Positions 9,938 to 20,600 of a stretch of DNA of 64,000 nt are shown piece by piece (within the stretch, counting starts at the first letter, position 1; the number at the start of each line of letters is the position of its first letter). The notes under the pieces were generated by a model. That model ran no database searches, was not told the origin of the DNA, and was given only the letters and a program-made list of their open reading frames with translations. Origin of the DNA: Auricularia sp. M13 (Eukaryota > Basidiomycota > Agaricomycetes > Auriculariales > Auriculariaceae); assembly GCA_037042915.1 (NCBI GenBank), contig CM073195.1, forward strand, positions 3,410,001 through 3,474,000. The letters run 5' to 3'. The position numbers were made by a program, and so were the translations under genes.

Positions 9938-11419
9938 TCACTCTTCCGCGCCTCGATCTAGTTCAGTCGTCCGAGACACAGAGCTCGAACCCCGCCCCAC
10001 GCGCCACCAGTCCATCTCATGTTCTGGTCGCAGCCACGAGTACAACGTAGGCGTGCGGCCAGCCTTGATTCCCATTTCTACCACTTCGGAGTGCTGCACC
10101 AGAGAAACGTTTCTAAGGTGTGCGTTGGCCTCCGCGCACGCGAGCGCGATCGAAGACGGCGGTCTCGGTGAAGCCGATGTCGCGGGCGGATCCAGCAATG
10201 TCCACTCGATCGCGGACACGTTCGTTCCGGCGGCGTCGAACGGAAAGTTGAAACATACGCGTCGCAGGCCTTCGAAGCCGGCAAGAGCGCCCGCGTATTC
10301 GAGCCCCGGCCGTTCCCACTCGGTCGTAGTAGTTTGCTCACCGGTCCAGCACATGAGAGCGAGCTCTTCGATGTTAGGCATTACGCGGCTGAGCTGAACC
10401 ACATCGGAAGGTAAGCAACCGCACACGCCGTGGATAACAAGCGTTTCGAGCGCAGCCGTTTTGCCGCCTAGCGCTGTCGCTATTGCGTTGAGTATTGCGC
10501 GCGGTGCAGGCTGGGCCATATTAACCGCCAGACGTTTCAGTCGGGAGGACGAGAGGTTCTTCGCCAGCAGCATGTTGACGAACCGAACGGAAACCTTGTA
10601 TAGGTCCAGTGATACGAGGCAGCGGTATGTCACCAAGTGCCACATACCCCTCAGCTCGCGAGGGTAAGACATTTTACGGCAGGCGCAGATGACGGTGAGG
10701 TGAGTGAGGTTTCGCGCGGCGTGCAATACGCTCTGGCCAGCCACAACTTGAGCAATAGAATTTGCGTGCCACGTAATGCGAAGCATGCGAACCGTCCGCC
10801 ACATAGGCAAGATCTCCGGATGGACGTCCGTGGCTAGGCAGCAATGGTAGACGTCGATTGTGCGGATAGTCGTCGAGCGAGCGAGCGCAGTCACAGTTTC
10901 GCGTCCAAGGGCCAGGCCAGCAAAGCAAAGAACGCGCAATTCCGTCGCATCCTCGAGTATGGTCTTCACTACGTGCTGGAGTGCCGTTGTGGCTGCGTCG
11001 TTACGAGCCCAGTAGTGCCCGGCTTCCGGGGTATACGCCCAGGGCCAGCGGTTGTCGAGACGGACAAGTCGAGTCTGGCGCGACAAGTTCTTCTCGATTT
11101 TCTTCATCCACCAGATGTTCATCCACGCGATAGAGCGGCCCAACGAGTCGTCGGGAGCCCCAATGCATCGACGGCTTAGCGCCAAGAGACCGTCCGGCAG
11201 AAACGAGTTCACATGCCACAGCGTATGCGTCGCGACCTGGAAATAGTGAGAAGGGCTTGTAATCGTAGCACGTGTGCATACCTCGCTCAGTCGTTCGTGA
11301 AAAACCAGCGCCCAAGTCCTGCATACACGACCAGCGACGGCGGCATCCTCTTTCGACACGCGCTCCGCGATATTTTGGAGAACGCACGCGGGCAACGACA
11401 TGATCGTTACTGACTGCAT
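9938..11419 (-). CDS. F-box protein with LRR-like C-terminal region
   Basis: Single-exon frame of about 493 aa from the ATG at 11419; the frame is open further upstream but an F-box follows this Met immediately. F-box: LPACVLQNIAERVSKEDAAVAGRVCRTWALVFHERL (shown here only as landmarks; residues about 7-42). The remainder has irregular leucine-rich segments such as LRVLCFAGLALG, LTHLTVICAC, LVSLDLYKVS and IEELALMCW, typical of fungal F-box/LRR proteins that select substrates for SCF ubiquitin ligases. The tail ends in Ser/Arg/Glu-rich residues. It lies 62 bp upstream of copy iii on the same strand, so the two could be read into one another. Substrate unknown. Confidence 0.75.
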   Translation of the reverse strand: MQSVTIMSLPACVLQNIAERVSKEDAAVAGRVCRTWALVFHERLSEVCTRATITSPSHYFQVATHTLWHVNSFLPDGLLALSRRCIGAPDDSLGRSIAWMNIWWMKKIEKNLSRQTRLVRLDNRWPWAYTPEAGHYWARNDAATTALQHVVKTILEDATELRVLCFAGLALGRETVTALARSTTIRTIDVYHCCLATDVHPEILPMWRTVRMLRITWHANSIAQVVAGQSVLHAARNLTHLTVICACRKMSYPRELRGMWHLVTYRCLVSLDLYKVSVRFVNMLLAKNLSSSRLKRLAVNMAQPAPRAILNAIATALGGKTAALETLVIHGVCGCLPSDVVQLSRVMPNIEELALMCWTGEQTTTTEWERPGLEYAGALAGFEGLRRVCFNFPFDAAGTNVSAIEWTLLDPPATSASPRPPSSIALACAEANAHLRNVSLVQHSEVVEMGIKAGRTPTLYSWLRPEHEMDWWRVGRGSSSVSRTTELDRGAEE

Positions 11420-11486
11420 TGAAGGGTGCGGAGCAAATCGCAGCGTGTTGCGCAACAAGTCTAGACGCCGATTTGTGAGCTTACTT

Positions 11487-12025
11487 TCAGACAGAAGTGA
11501 AATACGCACATAGGTCGTACCAAATATGGTGCATGGTGTACGCAACATGTTTCTCGTCGTCCTCAGACCAGTCGTCCTTCATCAACTTGCACGTGTACGT
11601 CTTGCGGCCGTCGTCGTCTTCTCCGACCTCGATCAGCGCGGCGCGCGGCATGCAGAAATCGAGGACGCGAAGCACATTGTCGAGTTGTTGACACAGCACG
11701 TGGTATTCCTACGGCGATGAGCAACAGCGGCGGCGACCAAACGCAGCACGGACCTTCGGGAATCTCCCGAACCCCCGGAACCATTCGACCGTACCCTTCC
11801 AAAGCGTCAACTCGTTGAGCGAAAGACATGGATAAAACTTACGCTGTGGAACTTGGCGACGTCATCAAGAAAGTCCATAGTCCACGGGCGAAGCACGGCT
11901 ATTGGGCGAGCCGGCGTGAGCTTCATGAGCAGGTGCGACGGACGCGTTTCGTCGTCGAGTAGCGCGACTGCTGACTTGCTGCACATGACGGACGATTCAA
12001 CTACTCCTTCAAAAATCGCTAGCAT
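11487..12025 (-). CDS. Small orphan protein (134 aa, two exons)
   Basis: Not recognised. Exon 1 is 12025-11843 and exon 2 is 11708-11487, joined by a 133-nt intron with GTAAGT donor; both exons are whole numbers of codons. Visible features: MLAIFEGVVESS opening, a central DDVAKFHS/EYHVLCQQLDNVLRVLDF helix across the junction, and an acidic stretch VGEDDDGRKTYTCKLMKDDWSEDDEK. The frame upstream of 12025 is open but has no ATG. No membrane segment or signal peptide. Confidence 0.4.
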
Positions 12026-13406
12026 CTTTATAATGAAACATTTACATACAGGCCTCACTGGAAACCTGTCTCGGATCGTGGGCGTCCCGGCTACCCGCGC
12101 TCCCTATTCCTTCACTGACCGTCGTATAAAAACTACACGCGGTTGGATGCTGTCAGGTCGACACTCCTCCGCTGACGTGTCTTCCCCCTCATCTGCAACT
12201 CGAAAGCTTTGCATTTCGACATGTACCACGTTTCCGAACTCGCCCGCTACCGCGTCTTTATCGCCAATCCCTCCGGGAGTTTCGACGTTTTTACAACTCA
12301 AGTTTATCTCGTCAGGTCAGTTGTACCACTATGTGCACACTTTTCTCACCAATCCATGTAGACCGCGTACGCGCCTCTCAATTAGCGCGTGCGCAAACGG
12401 TTCGGTCCCAGACGCCACCGGCTTGGTGATCGACACCCACACGATTCTCGCGTACATCCGCTTTCGGACGTTGTGGAGGGAACGAGCTCGCACGTGGCCG
12501 ATCATGAGCGCGTCGCAAAACCGCACCGTCTGGGCCCCCACCGGGTCGGCGGCCTCCATAATTAACGGCGCTACGATTCATTCGTACCTCCGCCTGCGAC
12601 CGCTGCGGACGGATACGGCTTACCCGGCACTCTTGTACCGACCACTCAGCGAGGCCGCCACTACGCGAACGACTGCAACAAGTGACATCGAGCGTTCGCT
12701 GCGTTTTTGGCTAGCTGCCAGCGGGCGCGGCGCTCCAGGAGTTTTTATTACATTCTCAGTCTTGTAATCTAGCAGAATCTCAGTTATCACTTCATCTACC
12801 AATAATCACGACTTGCTAGATCCCTTTCCCAATTTGTCGAAAAAGTCAGAAGGAATAAAGCAGTTTCAGACTCAACAACGCGAGCATTTTTCGTGAGAGG
12901 GCTGGATTGCGTCATGATTGTTCGCGTCCGCCTTGAGCACTCGTATGCAGATCGGACATCAGTGACGGAGCCAAACTCGTGGCAGTGCCGCGAGAACCTC
13001 TCGCCCCTACCATAGTCGGACCGCAGCCTCGCTGCACCTTGCTCGCGGGCATCGCGGTACGTGAAAGGCCGTTCGCGTACATGACGTGTTCGATGCTCAC
13101 ACACAATGTTTTTGCGCGTTATATACCCAGCGTGCAACTGGACATCAAGCCCATCGTAGCGCCGCCAACCTCTACGCTTCGAAGACTCATTTTACGGCCG
13201 CCAACATGATTCCTCACGTCATTGTTTCACAATCTTCCGAATACACAAGTCTCAGATCTGCGTTTTTGCGGCGCTTTGCGGGTGCGCGGTGTTATTACTA
13301 CGATCGTCCATTCCGAGACCCCGTTTCTTTTCGTATTAAAGCGGTTCAGGCAGTCGCAAAGAAATATCATCTTCACTGATCTACTAACTCAGACGCCTTC
13401 GTCGCT
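12026..13406. other. Gene-poor stretch with a Helitron helicase scrap
   Basis: Contains a long plus-strand frame (11853-12767) that is mostly shadow or non-coding. Only the short segment around 12515-12600 is interpretable (listed separately). The rest shows no domain, no repeat and no RNA gene. Confidence 0.4.
12515..12600 (+). pseudogene. Fragment of a Pif1/Helitron-type helicase
   Basis: In frame 2 the stretch RTVWAPTGSAASIING followed by ATIHSYLRLR closely follows the helicase of the large element at 14.6-21.7 kb, where the same place reads RMAPTGSAASLIDGQTVHSALKLK. No Walker A or Walker B motif flanks it, so only about 25 residues survive. It is on the opposite strand to the large element and so is not simply its tail. 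Confidence 0.45.
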
Positions 13407-14496
13407 ATGTCGCACATCCCGGCTGAGGTCACTCTCCGTCTCGACGAGCTCTGCACGCAGCCTCTAGCGATCCAGAACCCAAACTTCTGCATCGACGACC
13501 TTCAGTTCCATCAACCCCCCGTAGACACCGGTGCAACTCGTGGAATCTGGAGTAACGATGGGCGCGTGTTCGACTTCCGTTTGCTTGGGCAGATTTCTGC
13601 GCACCAGACGTTCTTAGAGGATTACGGAGACATGGTACGCCTCCCGTTTCGCTCTGTAATCGTCGTTGATTCGTACCTTCTAGTTTCAATACAAGGACAA
13701 GACTCGCTACGGCGGAAACGGTGGAACAACACTTTCAGACGTGGGTCGGGCTAAATGGAAGCTGACCGTCGCCCTTCCGCACGATGTGCCCGAAGGTCCG
13801 CATCAACGTGCGCTGCTCAGACAATTTCAAGCGCTCCAAGCCATTGAAGCCGAAAACTTCGAGTCCAAGTGGGCCGTTGGGCAAAGTGCGTCTTTCTTAG
13901 TGTTTGACTTCCCACCGTGAACGCGTACTAGCCAAAAAATCGAGCCTCACGCACTGTGGGGATGTGCAGTGGCGCGTTTCCGCAGTGTCTGAAAACATTT
14001 ACCAAGCTTTCAAGTCGCAGCCGGAAGGCTATGTACCCTCGGATCAGTTCGACAAGCAGGGTTTAATTTCTGGTCTACCGAAGGACGGTCGCACCAGCCT
14101 GTTCACCCGGCCTTTGGAATTCTTCGACTTTGACGCGCATCCAGTCGAGGGCGACAACATTCGGGCGATGTTCCGGCAAGGTGCCTGGGTCGAAGTAAGC
14201 TGCAAACTCGTCGTGTAAGCGTCCGATCCTGGTCACCGTCATCGGGTGAAGCTGAAGTACCGCGCAGCTGGATTGGCAATCCAGGTAGAGGTCTGACCCG
14301 CACTACTCGGTCCTACCACGTCGAGTTCGACGGCGCGCAGCACGTTGCGGAAGGTCGTCTCAAAGAGGCGCCCCTTACGACTTTGCCACAACCGAGTCTC
14401 AAGCGCAAGTTTGCACCGCTGCGCTCGCCTCACACTTCTACGACATCTAAATCCGCCAAGGTAGCCCGATTCGGCGACGTAGTTATGGAGACTTAG
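13407..14496 (+). CDS. Family X protein, copy C (orphan, 306 aa)
   Basis: Function not recognised. Exons 13407-13634, 13684-13885, 13932-14212, 14252-14290 and 14326-14496 total 921 nt. The first two introns have phases 0 and 1, like copies A and B; the third family intron is absent, so its third exon spans the equivalent of two exons. Alignable blocks: RGIWSNDGRVFDFRLLGQ, FLEDYGDM, KWKLTVALPHDVPEG, MFRQGAWVEVSCKLV, and AIQVEF. The C-terminus is basic (LKRKFAPLRS..., SAKVARFGD), as in copy A, and could be a nuclear signal. The last two introns (39 and 35 nt, weak donors) are the least certain. It ends only 111 bp from the stop of the convergent Helitron frame, so it may sit inside or at the edge of that element. 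Confidence 0.65.
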
Positions 14497-14607
14497 ATAC
14501 GCGGTATACCGGTAAAGTGTGCTCTCTTAAATTCAATCTCTACCTCTGTAGTATGCTCCTTGTATTGCCGCCGCCGACTGTCTCAGAGAAATGTACGCTC
14601 TATTTGT

Positions 14608-17600
14608 CTAAACCGTGCGATAATATACATACATGCAAGCCCGTGCGCTCTCGTCCTTTGTGCTTGTCATCTGCGCCCCGTCATTCCAGTCGCCCTCGAA
14701 GGATGGTCGCCCGCCGTTTTTGATCCCATCGTAAAGGAAGACATCGGACCCAGCAAGTATCTTGCAAACGAAGTGATTTCCGGTGGTGCAAATCGCGCCG
14801 CCCAGAAGGTAGTTCACAGGCCGCCCCTCCGCGAGGAAGTTGAGGACACGAGGCGGCTTTACAATCGCCGTCGGGTCTATCTCGAAACAACAAAATGCCG
14901 GGACTTCATCCAGCTGTATACTGAACTTCACGTCTTCGCAGCAGCGTGTCAAGTTTGGAATACACTTAGGCAAGCGTTCAGCTACCTGGGACTGGATCCA
15001 GGCACCCATGTCGATTGAAGTACTCCCGTTTGAGTTACCGACGTAGAGAGGAAGGCCCAACTCTCCTACGCCGAGAATCTTGTTGCAACCACCACACAAT
15101 GCAGTAACCTCGAGGAACAATTTGAAAGTGTTGACGTCTTCTCTGACGCAGTACTGCATGACTGTGGACAGGTCTGTTAAAACGCGCCCCGTTCTAGGTA
15201 TAGTAGGAACCAGATTGTGTAAATTTTCTCTGAAAGCGTTTCGTGCAGACGTAACCGAGATGCTGTTCCCCTCTCTGCCATCCAAACCCTTGAAAAGTAA
15301 TTCTAAACACTTGGATATCGGGCTTGTGCCTGCCCATTCAAGCCGAGTTTGTATGGACATGCCTTTCCAGGACATCCACAAAGACACAAACGTCGCATCG
15401 AACGCGCACGACCAGTTGTCTGCATCCCAAACCGGGCCGGTTGCTTTGTAAGGCGCATTTCGCGGATTGGGAACTTCTGTCAAGCGCGGTTTCTTGAACT
15501 TGCGTTCGTGTGCGCGCTCAGTGTCTAACACTGTAGAAATAGAACGCTTTTCTGACGTTGCTTTTCCTGTGTGCACTTTCTTCACTTGAGAAGCGGCTTT
15601 GACAGCCCGCTTCTTCGGAGGATCCGGACCGGAGGCTCCAGTTTTCAGCGCGACTCTCTTCCCTTCCATGCGCTCCATTTCGGGAACAGGAATTTCGACC
15701 AGCGGACCTTCTAAATCCCCTGCACGTACTGCCGTATTGTGCGCGAGCGCTGCTAACCTTTTTAGCTCAAATTTCAAATGTACCGGTAAAGGCGTGTTCA
15801 AATCGTCAAGACGGATCTCACGCAGGAGTGCCAGGCTGGCCAGGTTGCGCGCGCGCGAGAAGCTAACGTACGTATAGAAACCTCTCTGCGGGTCACTTAC
15901 TGTTGGGTCGCAGATTACCACAGGCAACGTCTTTCCCTGCGCCGAATGTCCCGTGACTGCGAAACCAGCTTCGATAGGTAACTGTCGCCTGGTAGCCTTC
16001 AATCCTTCGACTTTACCACTTACACTGGACACTACAGGCACTGTTAATGGGCAAGATATCGGTGCTATAGGGTACATTCCGGGCCCCAATCCCGTCAAGT
16101 CTACAGTGCTGTTCGGAAAATGAACAATCGCGAGGTCAGCGATCGTGTGACCGTGCTCGTCTTCGTGCACAATTAACTTCTTCAGGATGCCCTGTGACCC
16201 GTTTGTAACCTTCAGCGCCACCGATAGGTTTCTATGGCGTAATACTACGGGCATGCCCTCGTACAGAAGGAGTCGCCCCGGCAAAGGCTTGGTTTTCGAG
16301 TCCTTGAACACCATGTCGAGGACTTTCTCACGATTTTGAGGTGTGAAAGAATTCAAGCATCCACCAGCACGGACCTGATCACTCGCAGCAACATTAAAGA
16401 AGCGTTTCAAGTGAGAACCGAGCGCCTTGGTTTTTTCTTCGTTAATCCGACCTCTAGTTGCATTGTCGACGGTAATGATACTTGCTCGCACAAATTCAGG
16501 TCCGTCCAATGGCACGCCGTCAGGATTATCTTCACTTTTAATGACACGCGTGTTGAAGAGGTCGAGATCATCGCGCGTGCATTCTCTAGTTCGCAGACGG
16601 TTAACGGCAGCCCCGAACGTTGGATCGTCCTTCATACGCTGCTGCTCAGTAAACTCGATTACGGTGTCAAAGGTCTTATACGCCAGGCGCCCCAACTGTT
16701 CCAGGCTCATGTCGCTACTTTTGCAGGTTTTTTGAATGACGTTTGAACTCGGCTGCCACACGGCGGCCTCGAGCACAGGCGGGTACTGGCATAAATCGCC
16801 ACACAAAATAACTGCCATCCCTCCAAAAGGCTCGTCCCAATTCTGCTTCGCGAGTCTAAGACCAGTATCTAACTGCCCAAGCATTTTGCAGGAAGCTAAC
16901 GAAAACTCGTCCAGAAGAACGAGCAATGCGTTGCCAAATAATTCCTCCATATACTTTCTATCCGTCGGTGACCAGGTAACCTCGAACGTCTCCATGGTAT
17001 CCTCGCTCTTTCTGACAATCTTTAGCTTCAGCGCACTATGAACGGTCTGACCGTCAATTAACGACGCGGCTGAACCTGTCGGCGCCATGCGAACGACAGC
17101 GTCTTGTAAACCGGCCTCCTCGAGAAGGTCTTGTATGGGCTTGAGACAATGGGTTTTCCCAGTTCCGCCTGGTCCGTGCAGTATCATTCGCAAAGGCTTT
17201 GGACGCGGCTTACCGATCGCGGGAGATATGTGAGCCATAAGCCAGTCTGTGATGACGCTAAACGCACGTCGCTGCTCCCTGTTTAGAGTGTACTTATCCG
17301 CACATCTAGAAGCAGCATTCACCGAAATTGTCTTAGTAGCGCTTGCCGATAAGCCCTCCGTGTGAGGCTGGAGATCTGCGCGCTCCTCTGGAACAACGGT
17401 GGTCGTGGTCGCCTCAACTTCAACACCGAAATTTGTGCAAAACGTGAGCTGTCCCTGAGCCTTGAGCTCTGGCCTCCATTTTGACCAATATTTTTTCAAC
17501 TGCGCCGGCGTTAGGTTATTAGGCAGTGGCGACTCGCTGTCTAAGTTCATCGCGTCGTCTTCCCGCTCACGAAACCATCCTGCGCCCGCGAGACTACTCC

Positions 17601-20600
17601 ACGTCTTGAAAACCTCCTTCTGAAACCCAGCTGAGGGAATGCTTGACGGATCTACAACGAACGGCGCGTCGTCATCATCAAAATGTGGTAGCGGGACCTT
17701 CTCAGCCGCCTTTTTTGCCTGTCGCTTCAACCGCTCAGCGTCTCTCTCGTCTTCGCATTCATATAAAGCTTCCCAGTTTTCGATGCGCCTTAGGCTCGTA
17801 GACCCAAAATCAAACGAATCAAACTCATTTGTGATCGTATTACCAGGCATAATCAGAGGGACATCAACATCGAAAGGCTTGAAGTGCGCGAGGCAGTAGA
17901 GCTTGTAGTAGGCATGGTCACTTCGACGCGGTATGGTGGGACCTATCGAATACGGCACGAATTCCTTTGCGTTACAGTCAACAGCACTTTTATGACGGTA
18001 CTCGAGTATGTGAGTGGCCGCTCTCGGATGCCCAGGTCTCATCACAAACTGATGTGCCGCTAGCTTTGCTCTCTTTGGGCGCAGAACACACTTGACTTTA
18101 GCAACGAACTCGTAAAAGTTGAGGTCCAGCAGAGCAGACCCGCGGTATAAGTAATCATCCAGCTGATTGCACACTCTTAGGTTTCCATCTGCTTCAAGCG
18201 TTAAATGCTGCGACGGATCGTACGCGTCGTCCGATCCCGAGTCAGGCACAACGTCAGTCAATTTGGCATCCGGCTCTTCGGGATCCTCGTCATGTACGTC
18301 GGCGTCGGCGTTCTCAACTTCTTCGACGTGATACAGGCTGATCATGTGCTTCATAAGTAGGCCGGACATCATTGCAACGGTGGTGTGTGAAAGGAAACTA
18401 TCGTCCAAATTTCTAATGTAACGTGCCGCTTTTTGGGCATGCATCTCTTGCGAGCTTGTTATGCGCGCGAGGCACTTGTGCAGCAGCGTTCTGAGATCAA
18501 CAGTCTGGCCGGGAGGAAGCTTCCTTTGCTCAAGTTGGAAAACTGCGTTAGACATGAGACCGAGGATGTGGTGAGTGTTTATATCAAGCTTCGTGATGTA
18601 GTTAGTAATGTAGAAGATAGCTGCCTGGGCCGCTTTTCCTGATAATATGCACTTGATGTCGTGATTATGCCGAGTCATAACCAAGAGCTCCGGGTTGAAG
18701 TAGTTAACCCAGCCGTCCAGACACCGGAGCACAATTGAATTCGTTCCAGGATCAAAGTGCGATTCCTCAATGGTGTCATGTGGGAACTGGAAGCGGCACG
18801 CGCCCTCGTGGCCGTAGGCTTCGCAGACCTTCTTATGAGTGTGGCGCTGCGTCTTCTCACCCATACGTTTTACATCGGTTATAAACTCATCGTTCCAGTT
18901 TTCTAGTTCCTGCTTCTGCTCGAAAGACAGGTCCTTCTCGTCGGAAACAGCGCCGGAAGGCCCGTATCCCGATGGAGGCTCGGGCGGTCTTTCTTGTCTA
19001 GGATCACTATTCTCGCCAACCCAGTACACTTCGGGCAGATGATGGCGAATCATGTCATCCCAGTAACGGAAGAACCGACCTTCAAATTCGCTATCGTAGC
19101 GAAGCTTATCGCGAACATCACGCGGATTTAGTCCGCCACGTAACCAGATCACAATGTGTCTATGTAAAATACCGCGGTTGGTGAGCTCATCGCTGCCGGC
19201 GAAGCCTTGCAAATGTCCCAGTATGCCGCCGTGCTCCGTGGACCGACATTTTTCAAAGTCCCAACCAAACAAGTGCTCGAAGATGAGATTGATTGAGAGA
19301 TCGAAGAACAGCGCGGCCATGGCTGGATCACCGGCGACACGCAGAGAACGCTCAACGGTAGTGCTCACGTGCGGGTACCGGGACAACAAGTCGACGGACT
19401 CGTCGCCTACCATCAGATGAAACAAAGGAGAGTTTGTTGGAGTCGGATTGAGCGTAAGGAATACATGCGGTACGCCCCAGTGGCGGGACATGGCGAAAAT
19501 CTGGCGCCTCAGGTTTAGCTTAGACGTGTGAGAACCCGGTACTTTGGCGGCCACAGTTTCAACGAGCCGCAGCAGATCTAAAACGTTCTTGTCTTGAGGT
19601 GCGATGGCAGTATACGACGTGTTGTTAGCAAACTGTTCCGAGACCCGTTTAATCTGTTCGGACGTGATGTTCAGGAGATCCGGACTCAAAGACTCTACGC
19701 GGGAAGATTTTATGCGAAAACGGGTTTCCAGGTGAACCGCACGGCGTTGAAGTATGTTGACGACCACGAACATGAAAGCTCGATGAGAGGAGAACCGTCT
19801 GTCCTTTAAATCGATAAGATAATTCGCATGAAGACGGAAACCAACGTGCTGCTTGGATTCCTGAGAATCCCAATCCTCAAGCCCTCCTACTCCAAATGGG
19901 AATAGCGTTGGGTACAAACCGGGAAAGAGCTTATAATTGCCATATTCTGGTATAGCCGCAGAACCCCGGTGCAGAGTAAGATCAGGGGTCCGCATAGTCA
20001 GGGGCAACAGGTTCATGAGGGCAGCGGACTCAAAGGTTCTGGCACGAACAGTGTCTGCCGTAGAGTCAGTTAGTCCTAGAGCATCAAGGAATACAAACTC
20101 TTCGTCGGAATTAAGTCGACGTTGTACGTTCGGCTCGAGTGCTGGATGGGGATTCAAACCTGCCGTTTCGCGCTCGAACTGATCGACAGGATCCGCGCGA
20201 TCGTCGTGGACCATGCGTTCTGCAATTCCAGGCAATGGGCCGTCTTCTGGGTACTCACTAAAGCGACTCTCATCCCACTTACACTTCTGGTAGAGCTTGT
20301 TATTCAGCCTCAGCCAGTTCATAAGGTCAATGAGTTTCTGCCGGCGCACTCGGTACGTAGACAACGCCTTGGGCTTGTATTTACCGGGTCCAACGAAGAT
20401 TATTGCCAGTGTATCTGCTACGTCGCCGCATGTGCGGGGTAAGATGTCCGCCGTCTGAATGACATTCTGCGGATGAGCACACGTATTCCCATACATCATA
20501 AAGGGTAACGTAGGATTGCTACTTCCGAAAATGCGTGTGACGTTGGAAGTCGCTCTATACATAGCGACAACCTGTTCCTCGACCCAAGTGACGTCCTTCA

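Noticed and set aside
11853-12767. 304-aa plus-strand frame as a gene
   Set aside because: Its first part lies antisense to the small spliced orphan at 11487-12025 and only about 25 residues near its end resemble a helicase.
1561-14496. Integrated large DNA virus
   Set aside because: R2-like and nucleotidyltransferase-like genes suggested it, but there is no capsid, DNA polymerase or packaging ATPase, and all genes have ordinary fungal introns.
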